NCBI GenBank assembly: GCA_001179505.1
Contig: CDMY01000698.1
Coordinates: forward strand, 99,042-163,041
Direction of reading: 5' to 3'
From: Vitrella brassicaformis
Lineage: Eukaryota > Sar > Vitrellaceae
DNA length: 64,000 bases
Numbering within the stretch: the stretch's first letter is position 1; the number at the start of each line of letters is the position of its first letter. The position numbers were made by a program, and so were the translations under genes. Below the pieces are notes generated by a model. The model saw only the letters and a list, made by a program, of their open reading frames with translations. It ran no database searches and was not told the origin of the DNA. Below are positions 1 to 12,055 of the stretch, one piece after another.

Positions 1-1560
1 GAGGGGGGCGGGTGGGAGGGGGGGGCGAAGTACCTGGCCCGCATTGGCACGTGTGTGGGGGGCGGGGGCAGGGGCGTTGAAGGTGTGCGACGGGCCGCTG
101 GCACGTGCTGCTGGGACGGTGCAGCTCGGGTGCTGGTGGTATCAGGGTGGGGATGGGACGGCGTCTGTGCGGAGGGCAGTGTCCATTGCCCAGACGGGGC
201 AAACCTGCAGAGAGACACAGTTGGCAAATGAGATCAGTGGCGCCCCAGCTGTCTGTCGTGTCGTGTTGCGTCTTGGTGCGGACCAGTGATGGGTGAGCAC
301 TTGTGCGATTGACGGCCGCATGCGGGGGTCTGCCGCCGTCATGCTCTCTATCAGGTCCCTGACGTCCGCCGAGAGGTCCGTCCTGTAGAATGGTGATGGC
401 TTGGGCGGCGGCTGGTGGAGGTCTCGGGTGGCCGGGTCGTGGCCGAACTCGAGCAGCACTCGCAGCATCTGGCCCAAAGAGAAAACCGTTGACTTGTCGG
501 GGTCGAAGAGGGCACACGGAGTGGCAGCCTGCAGGCACGGCACAGAGGCACAGATCATGTCTGTTAGCTCTCTCTCTAGCTCTCTCTCTCTCTCTCCTTG
601 TGTGAATGTCTGTCTTGCCTCGGGTGACTTGTAGTACAACACTCCGCGTGGCTGCGGGCCGGCATTCAGGAGACCACCCCCCTGACACTACACACGCACA
701 CACACACACAGCGTCATGCTGGTTACTTCCCCCCTCCGTCCACCCGTACGCACCACTCGAGCTGCGAAGAACTGTGCCAGTTCGAAGTCGATGAGTTTGG
801 GGTTGTCGTCGGCGTCAAAAACAACGTTGTTGAGATGCTCGTCGCTGAGGCACAGACACAGACACGCAGTAGACACAATGCTCATCAGTGTATGTCTGGC
901 ATGCACCCACCCGTGCCATATCCCCTTGGCCAGCAGCTTGGCGTAGGCGTCGATCACCGGCCGCAGCCACGCCCTGGCCTGCTCCTCTGTCAGTGCCGAC
1001 CGGCCGAGGGTGTCCACATGGCGGGTGGCCAGCCGCTCGAGCATGTTGCCGCCGGGCAACAGCTCGAACTCCATGTGGCTGACCTGGCCCATGTGGTACA
1101 CCTGCATAACACACATAGATAGGACAACCCCACACACAAGTCAAGCGCCCACCCATCAAAGGTTCCTTCCATGGATGTGCCCACCTACCCTCTTGAGGTC
1201 CACGACCCCGTCGATGTCCTTTGCGGCCTCTAGCGCCCGAATCTCTCGCTGTAGACGTGGCATCCAGTCGCTCCCATCGCCCCCCGCCTCCACCAAGTCC
1301 CGGTTGGCCCTGGTCCGCACCGCCACCACTTCCCCAGTGGCCTTGTTGCGGGCCAGATTGACGACAGCGATGTCGCCCACACTGACGGCGCGCAGCCGCT
1401 CCAGGTGGTCGTCGGGGAAGTGGCCGACGTGGTTGAAGCCCCAGGTCATGTCGAGCTGCTCGACGGCCTCCGGGCGGTCGGATGGGGGCGGCACGCGGGA
1501 GCACCAGTGCCGGAATCGGGGCGAGGGGCGGGAGTACAGATGGCGACAGATGCACGCCAT
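1..1560 (-). CDS. Protein kinase-like protein with degenerate catalytic motifs (partial, runs off left edge)
   Basis: Reads leftwards through exons about 1560-1189, 1101-911, 844-750, 641-619, 528-284 and 204-1, all phase-consistent. The N-lobe shows a glycine-poor loop, then NKATGEVVAVR, where the usual beta-3 Lys of VAVK is Arg. The alpha-C Glu may lie in LQREIRAL. The hinge region is followed by a catalytic loop HGDEHLNN, which keeps Asp and Asn but lacks the RD arginine and the loop Lys. The metal-binding motif is KLIDFELA (DFE, not DFG), the APE position is SPE, and the C-lobe ends LTHHWF. A Pro/Ser-rich tail stays open to position 1. The altered motifs resemble rhoptry-kinase-like or pseudokinase families of alveolates, but no subfamily can be fixed. 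The intron after SPE (529-618) begins GC instead of GT. The start ATG at 1560 is the first in frame and uncertain. Confidence 0.75.
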
Positions 1561-1862
1561 CGATGGATGGATGGATGGAGGGGATGAGCGAAGGGGGAGG
1601 AGGGGGTGAGGTGGTTGGTGGAGAGGTGGTGGGTGGAGAGGGAGAGAAAGAAGCAGAAAGCTGCGAGGATGCGAAGAGCTGGCGCACGGGGGAGGCTGTA
1701 CGGAGAGCCGTCCGGAGGGCGGATCTGCGCCAAGCTCGCACGGGAGGAGGTGCCGCCTCTCAGTTTGCCTCAGTTCATCATCGAAGCCCGGATCTATCGC
1801 ATCTCTCGTTTGCCCTCGATGTCGCCCATTCCGCGGCAGAAACGACTCGCGTAACGGGCAAA

Positions 1863-2278
1863 CTGTCTTCTCCTCCTCCCACCTCCGCCTGCCTTATCGC
1901 CCTGCTATCGGCTTCCCTGGCCGCGCCGGACGATGGCAGAGATCATCGCCGTCGGCATGGGGCTGTACCAAGGCTACGTCACCGTCAGGCTTCTGTGTTC
2001 CACTGCCAACATCGTCAAGGATGTGTCATCAGGGCTCTCGACATAACGGCCGTCTTCTCCCTCTCTGCTTCCCCAGTGCTTCCACCCGTCGTCGGCTTCC
2101 ACGGCGACAGCCTGTCTTCTCCTCTTCCCGCCTCTGCCTGCCTATCGCCCTGCTATCGGCCTCCACCGCGCCAGACGATGGCAGAGATCATCGCCGTGGG
2201 CATGGGGCTGTGGCAGTGCTACGCCTCTGTGAAGCTTCTCTGTTCCACTGCCAACATCGTCAAGGATGTGTCGTCGGG
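1863..2278 (+). repeat. Tandem direct duplication of a 5' UTR/start-codon segment (two copies of about 170 bp)
   Basis: Copy 1 (about 1863-2034) and copy 2 (about 2112-2278) share the leader from CTGTCTTCTCCTC through the ATG and the following roughly 33 codons (MAEIIAVGMGL and STANIVKDVSSG in both). Copy 1 has its ATG at 1933 and runs into a TAA at 2044-2046 after 37 codons. Copy 2 has its ATG at 2178 and continues into the full gene. Copy 1 is therefore either an upstream ORF in the leader or a dead first exon. Confidence 0.85.
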
Positions 2279-3675
2279 CAATCGTCCGAAAGCAACCGAC
2301 GTTGTTCGAGTTGCCATGGGGGTTTTTGGCATCAGCATTGAAATCGAGCCGCTTGAGGCGCTGGTGGACGCCGTGGCCGAGCCCGTGGCCGAGCGTGTGG
2401 CTGATGCTGCGGCAGCGATCGAAGAGCACGTTCCCGGCCTGCTGCCGCAGATGGTCAGGACGGGCGTCAGAGCTCACGGGCTGGCTGAGCAGGAGGCTTG
2501 GCTGGGCCTGGAGGCCGGACACCAAACGCAGCTTCCTGCGCTAGGCTCGGTCGACACCGACTTGGTGCTCACTAAAGTCGCCGATGTGGCGGGAGGTGCG
2601 ACTCGATTCGTGCTCCAAAATCAAGACGAGATCCCGATGGTGAGGAACGCCTTTGAGAAACTCATCGCAAAGGGCTTCGAGATCGCCGGTGAGGGAGAAA
2701 GAAGAAACACGGCAGTCAGTCGACACACATGACATGAACGGCTTGTCCCCCCTCCCTCCCTCCCTCCCTCGCTGTCTGTCTGTCTGGATCGATCAGATTG
2801 GGACAAGACGGTGGTTCTCATGGCGGCGGGGTGGGCTGATCGGGCAGCAGCGGCACGGTCTGTCACCACCACTAGGAAGGCAACACCAGAGCTGCCCGGC
2901 CTGCAGGCTGCGTGGCTCCTGGCGTCCGACAGGGCCAAGATCCTTTTCGACGCCTTCGGTGTGCCGCCCTTCTACGGAGGCACCACTCCAGGCAGGCTGC
3001 GTCGGCACCATCTCGTCGGGGGCATCAGTAAGCTGACGGACGAGCAATTCGATGCGTGGGCGGATGGCAAGGAGTCGATCGACTTTGCCCGGTGTGTGGC
3101 GGTGATGCTGGAGATGGTCATCATGTGCTTCGACATGTGCGCCGTGTGCGACCGGCACCTGCTCGACGAAAAGGCCGTCGCCGCCCCCTGCAAGCCGACG
3201 GGCAAGAACAAACACTACCGTCAGACGTCGATGGGATGGACTTGTCCGCAGTGTGGTGGCACCCTGGTACTGACCAAAGCCGCCGCGGGGACCATGTGCT
3301 TCGGCTGCAGGAGCGTCGTCACCTCTGGCGTGCCCGTCTACCACTGCCGCACTTGCCCCGACACTCTCTTGGTGGGCCTCTGCACCAGATGTGAGGCCGC
3401 CAGGGGGTTCGTCCGCACTTGCCCCAAGGGCCACCACCTCATCCAGAAGGTACGTACGTTGGCCGATCGATCGCTCAGTCTGGTGAAACAAAGGTCATGC
3501 TGTGGTTGGGAAATACATGTATGTGCTGTCCCCCCCCCTCTCTCAGGACATGAAGTTGGACAGGAAGTGCCAGGGGTGCCCCAACTACATGAGCAACTGC
3601 CATCGGTGTTCGGTCTGCGAGTACAACCTCTGCCAGACGTGCATCAGGCCCAACCGGAGCCTTAATAGCAGCTAG
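2178..3675 (+). CDS. Cys/His-rich putative zinc-binding protein
   Basis: Three exons, 2178-2688, 2797-3449 and 3547-3675, joined by GT-AG introns in consistent phase (about 430 aa). The first ~170 residues are Ala/Val/Glu-rich amphipathic helix-like sequence with no signal peptide. The C-terminal half carries many CxxC pairs: CDMCAVC, CPQCGG, CFGC, CRTCPD, CTRCEA, then CQGC, CHRCSVC and CQTC in the last exon, spaced like several treble-clef or ZZ/DC1-like zinc knuckles. I do not recognise a named family. The start at 2178 is chosen because its leader is duplicated 5' (copy 1 at 1933) and the frame is open from there; the frame is also open upstream to 1482 but that part looks non-coding. Nucleic-acid or protein binding is possible but not shown. 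Confidence 0.7.
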
Positions 3676-4458
3676 ACAGACAGGCCCGCTATGGCTTAGT
3701 CAGCCAGCCGGGTTTTTTCCCTTAGTCGGGGTTCTCCCCATTAATTGACTGATTCACCGATGGATCCCTGTAGTGCGGGGAGCGTGTTGTGTGTTGTGTT
3801 GTGTTGTGTGTTGAGTGTTTGTGTCTTTGTTGCAATTGTGGGCCATTCCGCATGTGTCAGTGAGTCGATTGACGAGCTTTTTTGCCCGTATCTGTGCATA
3901 CTCGGGGGGTGATCATCAGCGCCTGGGCGGGCTGTGCGTGCCTGCCTGCCTGCCTGCCTCTTGCGTATGGTTGGTGGTATGTCAGCCAGCCATCCGTCGT
4001 GGATATTTGGGTGTGTTTGTCTTACCCAGTCGCCCGCCTGTCTGTCTGTCTGTGTGCCCGCAATGAGCGGTGTCCGACCAAATGGATCAGAATAGCTGGA
4101 TTGAGTGTTCTCTGACTACGGGATGCATTGGGATGCATTCGCACAGCAGCCAGCCAGCCAGACAGCCAGACTGGGGAAGTGTGTTTCTGATGGTGTTCTG
4201 CGCACGCAGTGGACGCGGGCAGCGGTGGTGCATTGGACAGATCCACTGCTGTCTCGATTCGATGAATGCACGTCCGCGCGATGTGATTCCATAGGTGTGT
4301 ATTGCCTGCATACGCACACCATACCATGCCATGCGACTGACTGACTGACTGACTGACTCACTGCGTGAGATGGATGGACGCCTCGCGCTGCACGCATGTG
4401 CGCTTGTGTGAGTCCACGTGGACGATGACCTTTCCTGTTGAACTTCCCTGTCTACAAG
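3676..4458. other. Intergenic, no gene seen
   Basis: About 780 bp of TGTG, CTGT and GACT microsatellite-like sequence (for example four tandem ACTG units near 4338-4358) with only short ORFs of random composition. It separates two genes on the same strand and presumably holds the 3' end of one and the promoter of the next. Confidence 0.5.
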
Positions 4459-4691
4459 ATGGCCGATGCCACCGATGTGATGGATGCCGAGGCAAGGATA
4501 GCGATGAATGCGATAGAATCGCCGCCTAAGAAGCTCAAACCGTCGAGATCTCAACCAGGCTCGGCTCTTTTGCGTCGCAGCGATCATGCGAGCTCAAATG
4601 GCAGAGAGAGGGAAAGCGAAAAAGTGCCTTGGTGATGGTATTCGGCTGAGTCATCGAGTAGCGTTGACAGTGCATATCTCGCCCCTCTCGT

Positions 4692-7600
4692 GTGCCTCGC
4701 CCAGCGCCCCTGTCGATGCCGCTTCAGCACTCCAATCCGACGGGCAGCGCCGGTCAGCAGAGTCCCACCAACCAAACCGGACGCGACGACGCCGCCAACG
4801 ACAGCAGCGATGCCGGCGTCTTCGCCAGGCCGTCGCCAGATGGACACGACGTCGTGGCGGCGACACCGACCAGCAGCGGACAGCACGAGAGCACTATGGA
4901 AGCCGCGGATGAGGCCGCGCAGCCGGCGAGTGAGCAGCGTCAGGCCGAGCCGGCGGAGAAGCCCTTCCTTGAGGCTGTTCGGGGCGTCATTTCGGCCATC
5001 CTACTGCCGAGTGGGCAAGCCAACCCGACGCAGACGGATCTGTTGTGGCGGTTACTGCTGCTTTCATTGGTGCCGAACGAGGCCAGGCGGCCGCCGATCA
5101 TGGCGCCGTCACACCTGTCCAGGCAGCGCAACACGCGGTTCGACGACGTGTTCGCCTTCATCATCTCCCACCTGCACCAGCAGCCCCGGCAGACCGTCCG
5201 CCTGCTGACGTCACTGCATGCCATCGAGGCCCTCAGACACCCACTGGAGACGTTCCTGCTGGAGGAGCATCCCATCACCCAGCCACCGCCGTCAGAAGCG
5301 GCGTCTTCCCAATCGCCCCTCCCCACCTCTGCGGAGAGCAGCACATCAGCGGCAGCATCGGCCAACGCCGCGTCATCTCTGCCGGTGCCGGGCGAGAGCA
5401 ACAAGGTGGCCAGCTTCACATTCAGCGGCAGCAGCAGCGGACATGCGCCCCCGCGCAAACATGCGGGCGCGTCATCCGGCCCGGCCACCGTCACACGTCT
5501 CGAGCACTGCCTCACTGTCGGTGCTTCCGCCGCGGGCATAGCGGCCTTCTGCGGGTTCCTGCAGGTCCTCTTCGACGGCTGGGCGGGGGAGGGGAAGCGG
5601 TGGCCTCTGTTGGCGTGCTGCCTGGTGGTCTCGAAGGTGCTGTCAGGTCGGCGGTTCAGCCTGAGTGTGTCGGAGGTGGCTGAGCTGGGTGTGGAGCGGG
5701 CCCTGCTGCAGCTGCTGGCCGTGTACCCCTACGTCTGGAGCTACAACCACTCACACGACATCCACACGGGCGCCCCGGCCACCGCGGCATCTCAGGCCTT
5801 TGTGGGGGCGTGGCGGGTGTACCTGAATGCCAACCATCGGGTCATCTTCACCCTGCGGCACCTGCTGATACGGTGCATGGACGCGCTGGCCTCACCCCTC
5901 CCCCACCCCTCCCGCAGAGACGCCCTCGCCGACGCGACGAGCATCCGGCGACTGGCGCTGAGGATCTGCGTTGATGTCGACCGCCATCTGTTCCCGCCAA
6001 ACCACAGGTCGCCATTCCCGGCCCCCCAGAATGATGACAGCCGCCCGCCGCTGCCACCGACGCCCCCAACAGAGTCGCTTCTGACCAGCTCGCAGGCCCT
6101 CCCGCAGAGCACGCCGTTGAGCGTCATGTGGAGCACTGTCGACCGCCTCATGCACGGCGACCACTCTCACACGGCCGCCACGCCGCCCGCATCGGCCCCA
6201 TTTCTCGCCACATACCCCCAGGGCCACCCCTCCCCGGCGTTGCTGGCCGTCCTGTCGATGGCATTGGCAAAGGCCGAGCAAGAGAGCGGCAACAGCGATG
6301 GACAGGCGGGGTGCGGCAAGGCGGCCGCATACGCGCTGTGTCAGCAGGTGATACTCATGGGGGGCGCGGGGAAGCCCGCTGGCGACGAGGGCCGCGCCCA
6401 CACCGAGGGGCTTTTCGTCAAGCTGACGGGGCTGTGGGTGGTGCTGGCACGCTGCTACACCAGCTCCCTCTTCAATCGTGACCTGGAGCCGCTGGCCGCC
6501 GACTGCCCCTGGCCCGTGACGCCATCGCTTCGCCTGTTCCTCTCGTCATTCATGCGGCTGTGTCTCGAGGCGGACCTGTCGGCTCTCTCAGTGGCTGGTG
6601 TGCTGTCTCTGCTGGCGACCAGCTGTGCGCCGCCGGGGTATGTGTATCGGGCGAGAGGGGAGGTGCTGGCGTATCGTGGCTGGCATGCTGATGCGGAGGA
6701 GGATCGGCCAGCTGACAGGATCGGTATGGGCGGCGGTGTGTGTGGTCTGGAGAGGGACGTGGATGCGGGCCGGCTGCGGGAGCTGATGGACGACTTGGTC
6801 GCCATGCTGAGGGACAAGATGCCACTCAGGTGCGTCAAGACACGTCGGAAATTCTCTCATTCCCACCATGTATGTCTCTTGTGTCTGTGTGGTGTCTTTG
6901 TGTCATGATGCAGTCTCGCTGTGCGCAAGGGCCTGCAGCATGTGCTCACCCCCGAGACGTCCCCCTTCGCCGCCGCCCTCTCGCGCAACCCACACCTGGC
7001 GTGCCTTCTCTCACCCACCACCAGCAACACCACTCAGGCACCCGACACCACCAACGGCGCCAGCACAGACAGCGACACACACATGGCGGCGTGTGACGAG
7101 GATGGGGGCGGTGCCGAGACCGACGAGGAGTCCATCTCGTGGTACTCGGATGAAGAGACCGACACCGACGACAACGAGGCCATGGCGCCCGCCACGCCCC
7201 CCCCTGCACCCGTCGCCCCCACTCTCCCTCGCAAGCGGCGGAAGATGCACAACGGCACCCCTCTCCGCTGCTACAAGTCCAACAACTCGTCGCCACACAT
7301 TCACAAGACCGCCACCAGCAGCAGAGCCGCCAATCCTGGTGCTGATGCCGATGGGGGTGGGGGTGGGGGCGCGCCGCCGCTCCCCGTGGTCAACCTGCCT
7401 GGCCGAGCGGGAGGGAGCAAGTTCATCGGCCTCCAGAATGTCGGCAACACGTGCTACCTCGCGAGCTTCCTGCAGGCCCTCTTTCTCACGGAGCCCTTCA
7501 CAGCGCGGCTCTTCAAGGACATCAACCAGCGAGGCAGAGGCAGGGGCGGCGGTGTGGCTGGTGTGGGTCTGGGTGTGGGTGTGGGTGAGGCCGGGCGGCA

Positions 7601-9882
7601 CATGGACATGGGCCTAGAGTCGCTGCTGGGCTACCTGTTCGGTGGGCTCCATCTGAGCACCCGGCTTTACCTCAACCCCAGGATGATCGCGGAGCGGACG
7701 CCGTTTGGCGTAGGGCTGCAACAGGTGGGCGAGGCAACACACGCCACCGCACACGACACAAAGTCGTATGCATCTTGTGCATCTCGGCACCGTTTTCCTG
7801 TCTGTCTGTCTGTCTGTCTCAGGATGTGACGGAGCTGGCTAGGTGGATGTGGGACGCACTTGGCGGTGCGGGCAACCACCTCATCTCGACGCAATCGAGC
7901 CCCAGCTCAACGGCCATCACACAGCCCCCTGTACCCCACCCACCCCCTCGCCCTCTGTCACCCTCACGCACACCAGCCGGCGGGTCCTCGGCGTCGTCAT
8001 CGCACTCCCAGGCACCACCACCAGCACCAACAGCAGAGGCAGGAGCCTCGTCGTCACATGCACGGAAGAAGTGTGCCGTCGATTCTTGCTTCAGCGGCCG
8101 TCTGCTGTGCATCACCAAGTGCAGCCGGCCCACGTGTGGGCACGTCCACGTGCGCACAGAGACCTTCTACGACATCGGTCTGCCGGTCGACCCGCACCCA
8201 CCGCACCCACCGCCATCCTTCTCCTTCCCCCCGGCCCCCTCACCCAGCAGCAACGGCGGTCCAGGGCCTGGCCAAGGACAGCCACCAGGAGGGCAGTACG
8301 ACAAGACAGGCGGGGGGGGCGACGGCGGCGTGAGCGGTTCGGGCGGCGGGATGAAGCCGGTTTTGCCTCAAGGTGCTACGGGGGGCTTCACAGGCCCAGC
8401 ACCCGCCGGATCAGGCATCGGTGTGGACGTGGGTATGGGTGTGGGGGTGGGGGTGGGTGTGGGTATGGAGGACATCGAGGCGGTCGGTGCGCCCCGGCAC
8501 GGCAAGAGCCGGGGCTCACAGGCGTCGTTCTTCCCTGGATCGCAGCAGCCGAGGCACATACCCTTCTTTGGACTGAAGGGTACGGGAGGAGGCAGGGAGG
8601 GGATGATGCATGCGGGTGGATTTGACCTTCTCCGTGTGTGTGTGTGTGTGTGGTCTCATGTATTCCAGGTGGCGAGAACCCCGCCGGCCACAGCCGCGGG
8701 GTGCCCCCTGCGGGCCACCCCTCCCTCGTCCCACCTCCCTCTGAGTACAGCATCGTTGTCCACCCGCCCTCCACGGCAAACGCGGCCACAGACACGTCAT
8801 CTCTCCCCGCCAACAACAATGCGGCCCCAGGAGCGGCGTCATCGAGCAGCGGCAGCAGTGGGGGCGATCGGCAGGCGAGCATGCTGGTGAGCGACCTGCT
8901 CGACCGGTTTCTGTCGTGTGAGCTGTTGAGCGACTACAAGTGCGACGGCTGTGGCGAGAAGGGCGTGTGCAACCGTCAGTACTTCGTCATCGAGAAGCCC
9001 AAGCACCTCATCCTGATTCTGAACCGGTTCGAGTTCGACCGCCGCACCAGTTTGCAGCACAAGAAGAGCACCCGCGTGACGGTCGAGCGGAAGCTCAACC
9101 TGCCCCTGCACACGCAGGCCCAGCCACCAATGCCCTCCCCATCCACCACCGCACCACCACCCACTCTCGCCCTGCAGCATCACCAGATCATCCACGCGCC
9201 AAACATCAAGGGCGCCATTCCCTCAGGCCCTCCCGTCCTCCCGCCCGCCCCCTCCGCATGCCAGTCGCAGATGAGCGCCACGGCCGGCCTGGCGAGCGAG
9301 GGCAGCGCGCCATACGCCCTCTACAGCGTGGTGGTGCACCAGGGGGCCACGCCGTACTCCGGCCACTACTTCAACATCGGCAGCACTACCAGGGCGGTGC
9401 TGCGGGGCGAGGAGAGCGACTCACGGCGGGCGGACGCCATTATGAGCGGCGTTGGCAGCAGCGGGGCCGACGCACTGCAGCAGCAGAAGGGGGACGGCAA
9501 GGATGCCGCTGGGGAGGACTGGTACGAGTTCAACGACAGCGTGGTGAGCAAATTCGACGTCGACAAGCTCAACGAGCGCGTCAACGGGTACGCCACGGCC
9601 TACATGCTCTTCTACACCCTGGTGGAGCAGCCCACGCCCCCCACCCTGCCGCTGCTCATCCCACGACCCATCTACCACCACGTGCTGTGGGACAACCTCA
9701 TGGCCGCCATGGGTGACCCGCCATTGCTGCCCGAAGGCTTCGTCGCCTCACACACACAGGCGGCAGGCGGCCAGGCAGGAGGGGACAAGAGCGGCAAGGG
9801 CGGGGGCGGTGGGGGACGCAGTACGACTGTCGACCGCCCTGTGTCGATTATAGACACGTCGGGGCCATCGCAGATCTTCTGA
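4692..9882 (+). CDS. Ubiquitin carboxyl-terminal hydrolase (USP/UBP family), large
   Basis: Cysteine protease removing ubiquitin from proteins. Exons 4692-6829, 6914-7724, 7823-8633 and 8669-9882 join in frame to 1657 aa. The first ~890 residues are a helical, Ala/Leu-rich extension with low-complexity Ser/Pro parts. The catalytic domain then starts: Cys box NVGNTCYLASFLQALF with catalytic Cys at about residue 893, the QQDVTE element interrupted by the second intron, zinc-finger cysteines (CSRPTCGHV and CDGCGEKGVC), the ETFYDIGLPV strand, and the His box YSGHYFN with catalytic His at about residue 1486, followed by WYEFND. Long Pro/Gly/Ser inserts, including a VG repeat coded by GTGGGT units, split the fingers. 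The layout resembles USP34/USP9X/USP24-type enzymes. An upstream in-frame exon (ATG 4459, spliced about 4624-4670) may add about 60 residues. Confidence 0.9.
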
Positions 9883-10836
9883 TGGCCGGCAGGGGAGGTG
9901 GCGAAACAGAGCGATAGAGGCAGGCAGGCAGGCAGGAAGGCATGTGTGCCCTTTTAAGTGATCGAGGTGGAGAGATGGACCAAGTAGACGGATGGATGGA
10001 TGGATAAGTGATGCGTCCAGTCAAAGGTGGCGAGCTGCGTGCTGCCTTGGTATGGGTATGCACGTGTGTAAGTGCGTGTGAGTCTTCTTTTGTGTGAGGC
10101 CTTGCACACTGATCCGTGGTGGTGTTTGTTACTAGTTCAACCAACTTGTCGTCAGTCACAGTGGATGCTGAAGAACCAATCCGGGAGATGTCGAGAGGTG
10201 ATCTCACAAACAGGTCTCATCAGCCATGAACGCAAAGCGGTCTCATCCATCCAGATATCGCCATGTAGGTATGAATCAATGTCCCTAGTCGCCCTCCCGT
10301 CCCAGGCATGCCATCCATTCCACCACTCACCCACGTGTGTCTGCCGAATCGTCAGGGGCTCCCGATTTGGAGCTCATGGACCAGTCGACAAACACACTCA
10401 CATCCACGGCACGGCACCATGGCTATGTGTCTACTATCATCCGTACGTATGGATGAGTCGCAGCAGAAAGGAAAAGCCTGACTAACAAGTGAAGAGACAG
10501 CCCACGTCTGTGTGCCGCTATGGCTCCGCGCCCCGGCACCCACACGCACACATGCAAAGCAACACACGTGCACCCACCCATCTCCTGCGGCCATGTCAGC
10601 CGTGCCTGGCTGGCTGCCTGGCTGGCTGGCTGCCTGGCTAACGCCCGCATGGCAGAAATCAAAACACGACACGAAAGAAAGCGACACTTGCGCCCACAAA
10701 AAAAGGCCATGCCGAAAAGTGGGTCAGACATTCATGCAACATCATACGAAGTAATTACACTTTTCATTCACGCATATGAGAGAAATCAATCAGACCCTGC
10801 CATCTCCCGGCCCACTCCTCATCGCACGTCATCCAA
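9883..10836. other. Convergent intergenic region, no gene seen
   Basis: Lies between the 3' ends of the USP gene and the first small secreted gene. It contains GGCA and GCTG tetramer runs (9921-9940 and 10606-10630). From about 10100 it holds sequence that is repeated, diverged, at about 12540-13590, showing that the 3' flank was part of the tandem duplication described separately. Confidence 0.5.
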
Positions 10837-11995
10837 TCAGGCCATGTCATTGACAGGACCATCGATCTCGTCAACCTTAATGCACTTCGATCCGTCATTA
10901 TCATTGTGGTAACCCTTGACTCGGAAGCTACAGCGGAAGAGTAGGTTGTCACAGCGGACCTACACAGGCGCATGGCACACGAAGAGGTAGGTGTGTGTGT
11001 GTGTGTTTGTGTTTATGTTTGTGTTTGTGCGTGCGTGTGCGCGCCTAATGGCCGGTTGTCCATGCGTACCCTGACTTTGTACTTGGCATCCGCCGCCCCA
11101 CTGTTGGTGACTTTGATCCATGTGTTGGTCCTGTAGGCCGGAACAATGGTCCAGTCGCTCGACGTCTTGCACGAGGTGCTGGACACAAATACACACGCAC
11201 ACAGACAGTGGTGCACAGAGACGCTGTGTGCTGAGGCTGGCTTGCTCAACTTACCCATCGGCCTTGCAGATTTCCAGTGTGGCATCGGACAGACGGCTTC
11301 GGACGTTCCAGGTCTTCCATTCGCCCTGCTTTACGGTCCACTCATCGTTGCCATTATCATCTTTAATGTCGGTGTAGCTGTCAACCCGTCTTCTTCTGTA
11401 TCGTTTGTTGTGTATCTCTGCACATCACACACACACACACACACACACAGAGATATATATATATACACTCCAGCTATTCCGCCCGGCTTTTTCTTACTGT
11501 CGCATCTTTCCTGTTCCTCCAGCACAACGGTGTTATTTCTGTCTCTCTTGACCGGTCGGGCGATGCCCTCATCCCAACGACCTAAGTGTCACAAACGGGA
11601 GAGACTCGATGCACTCAGGTCTTATGTCTCGCTCGTGTCATGGACTTACCGCCCGCCTGGATCTCGTCGGGGCTGTCGTATGTGCTCGTCCACAGGCGGT
11701 TGTCGTACATGGAGACCCTGACGCCATTTGAAGCAAATTCCTCGCCCCGCATCAGCGATCCGATCTTGGCCTGTTTTATCAGGTCCTGCGCCTGCTCAAT
11801 CGGCATCTCAATCATCTCCCCGCCATTGTCAGCTGATCAAGTCGATACCAGGCACACGAGGCAAAGCAAGCCAAGATGAGACCCAGCGCAGCCATCAGCC
11901 ACCCATGCACCTGACGTACCTGGCTGCAGTTTCCGCAGCTGGCATTGGGCGAGTCCACACGCAAGGAGAAGCAGCAGGCCGACACGAACCATCAT
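10837..11995 (-). CDS. Small secreted protein, copy 1 of a tandem pair
   Basis: Starts at 11995 with a clear signal peptide (MMVRVGLLLLLACGLAQC), then QLRKLQP and an intron. Exons about 11995-11920, 11832-11650, 11581-11498, a fourth ending in LEICKADG, a fifth containing CKTSSDWTIVP and NTWIKVTNSG, and the last (about 10960-10837) containing YHNDNDGSKCIKVDEIDG and ending at a TGA. The mature part is about 190 aa with few cysteines and no membrane helix, so extracellular or vacuolar export is likely. No known domain recognised; the beta-strand-rich C-terminal half could be a binding domain. The same exon order, phases and motif positions recur in the next gene at 13590-14849, which supports the model. 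Confidence 0.7.
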
Positions 11996-12055
11996 CGTTG
12001 AAGTGAAGGAGAAGGGAAAGAGAAGCTTCGGTGAGAGGGCTGGTGGATTTGACAA

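Noticed and set aside
815-1741. 308-codon minus-strand ORF overlapping the kinase
   Set aside because: Out of frame with the recognisable kinase motifs and made of Pro/Ser/Arg/Gly-rich shadow sequence; a GC-rich frame artefact.
1482-2177. Upstream in-frame extension of the zinc-binding gene
   Set aside because: It would run through both leader copies, overlaps the minus-strand kinase start, and reads as low-complexity Gly/Glu and Ser/Pro; the ATG at 2178 with a duplicated leader is a better start.
4842-6908. Several long antisense ORFs under the USP gene
   Set aside because: Arg/Pro/Gly-rich mirror frames with no motif, expected opposite a GC-rich coding exon.
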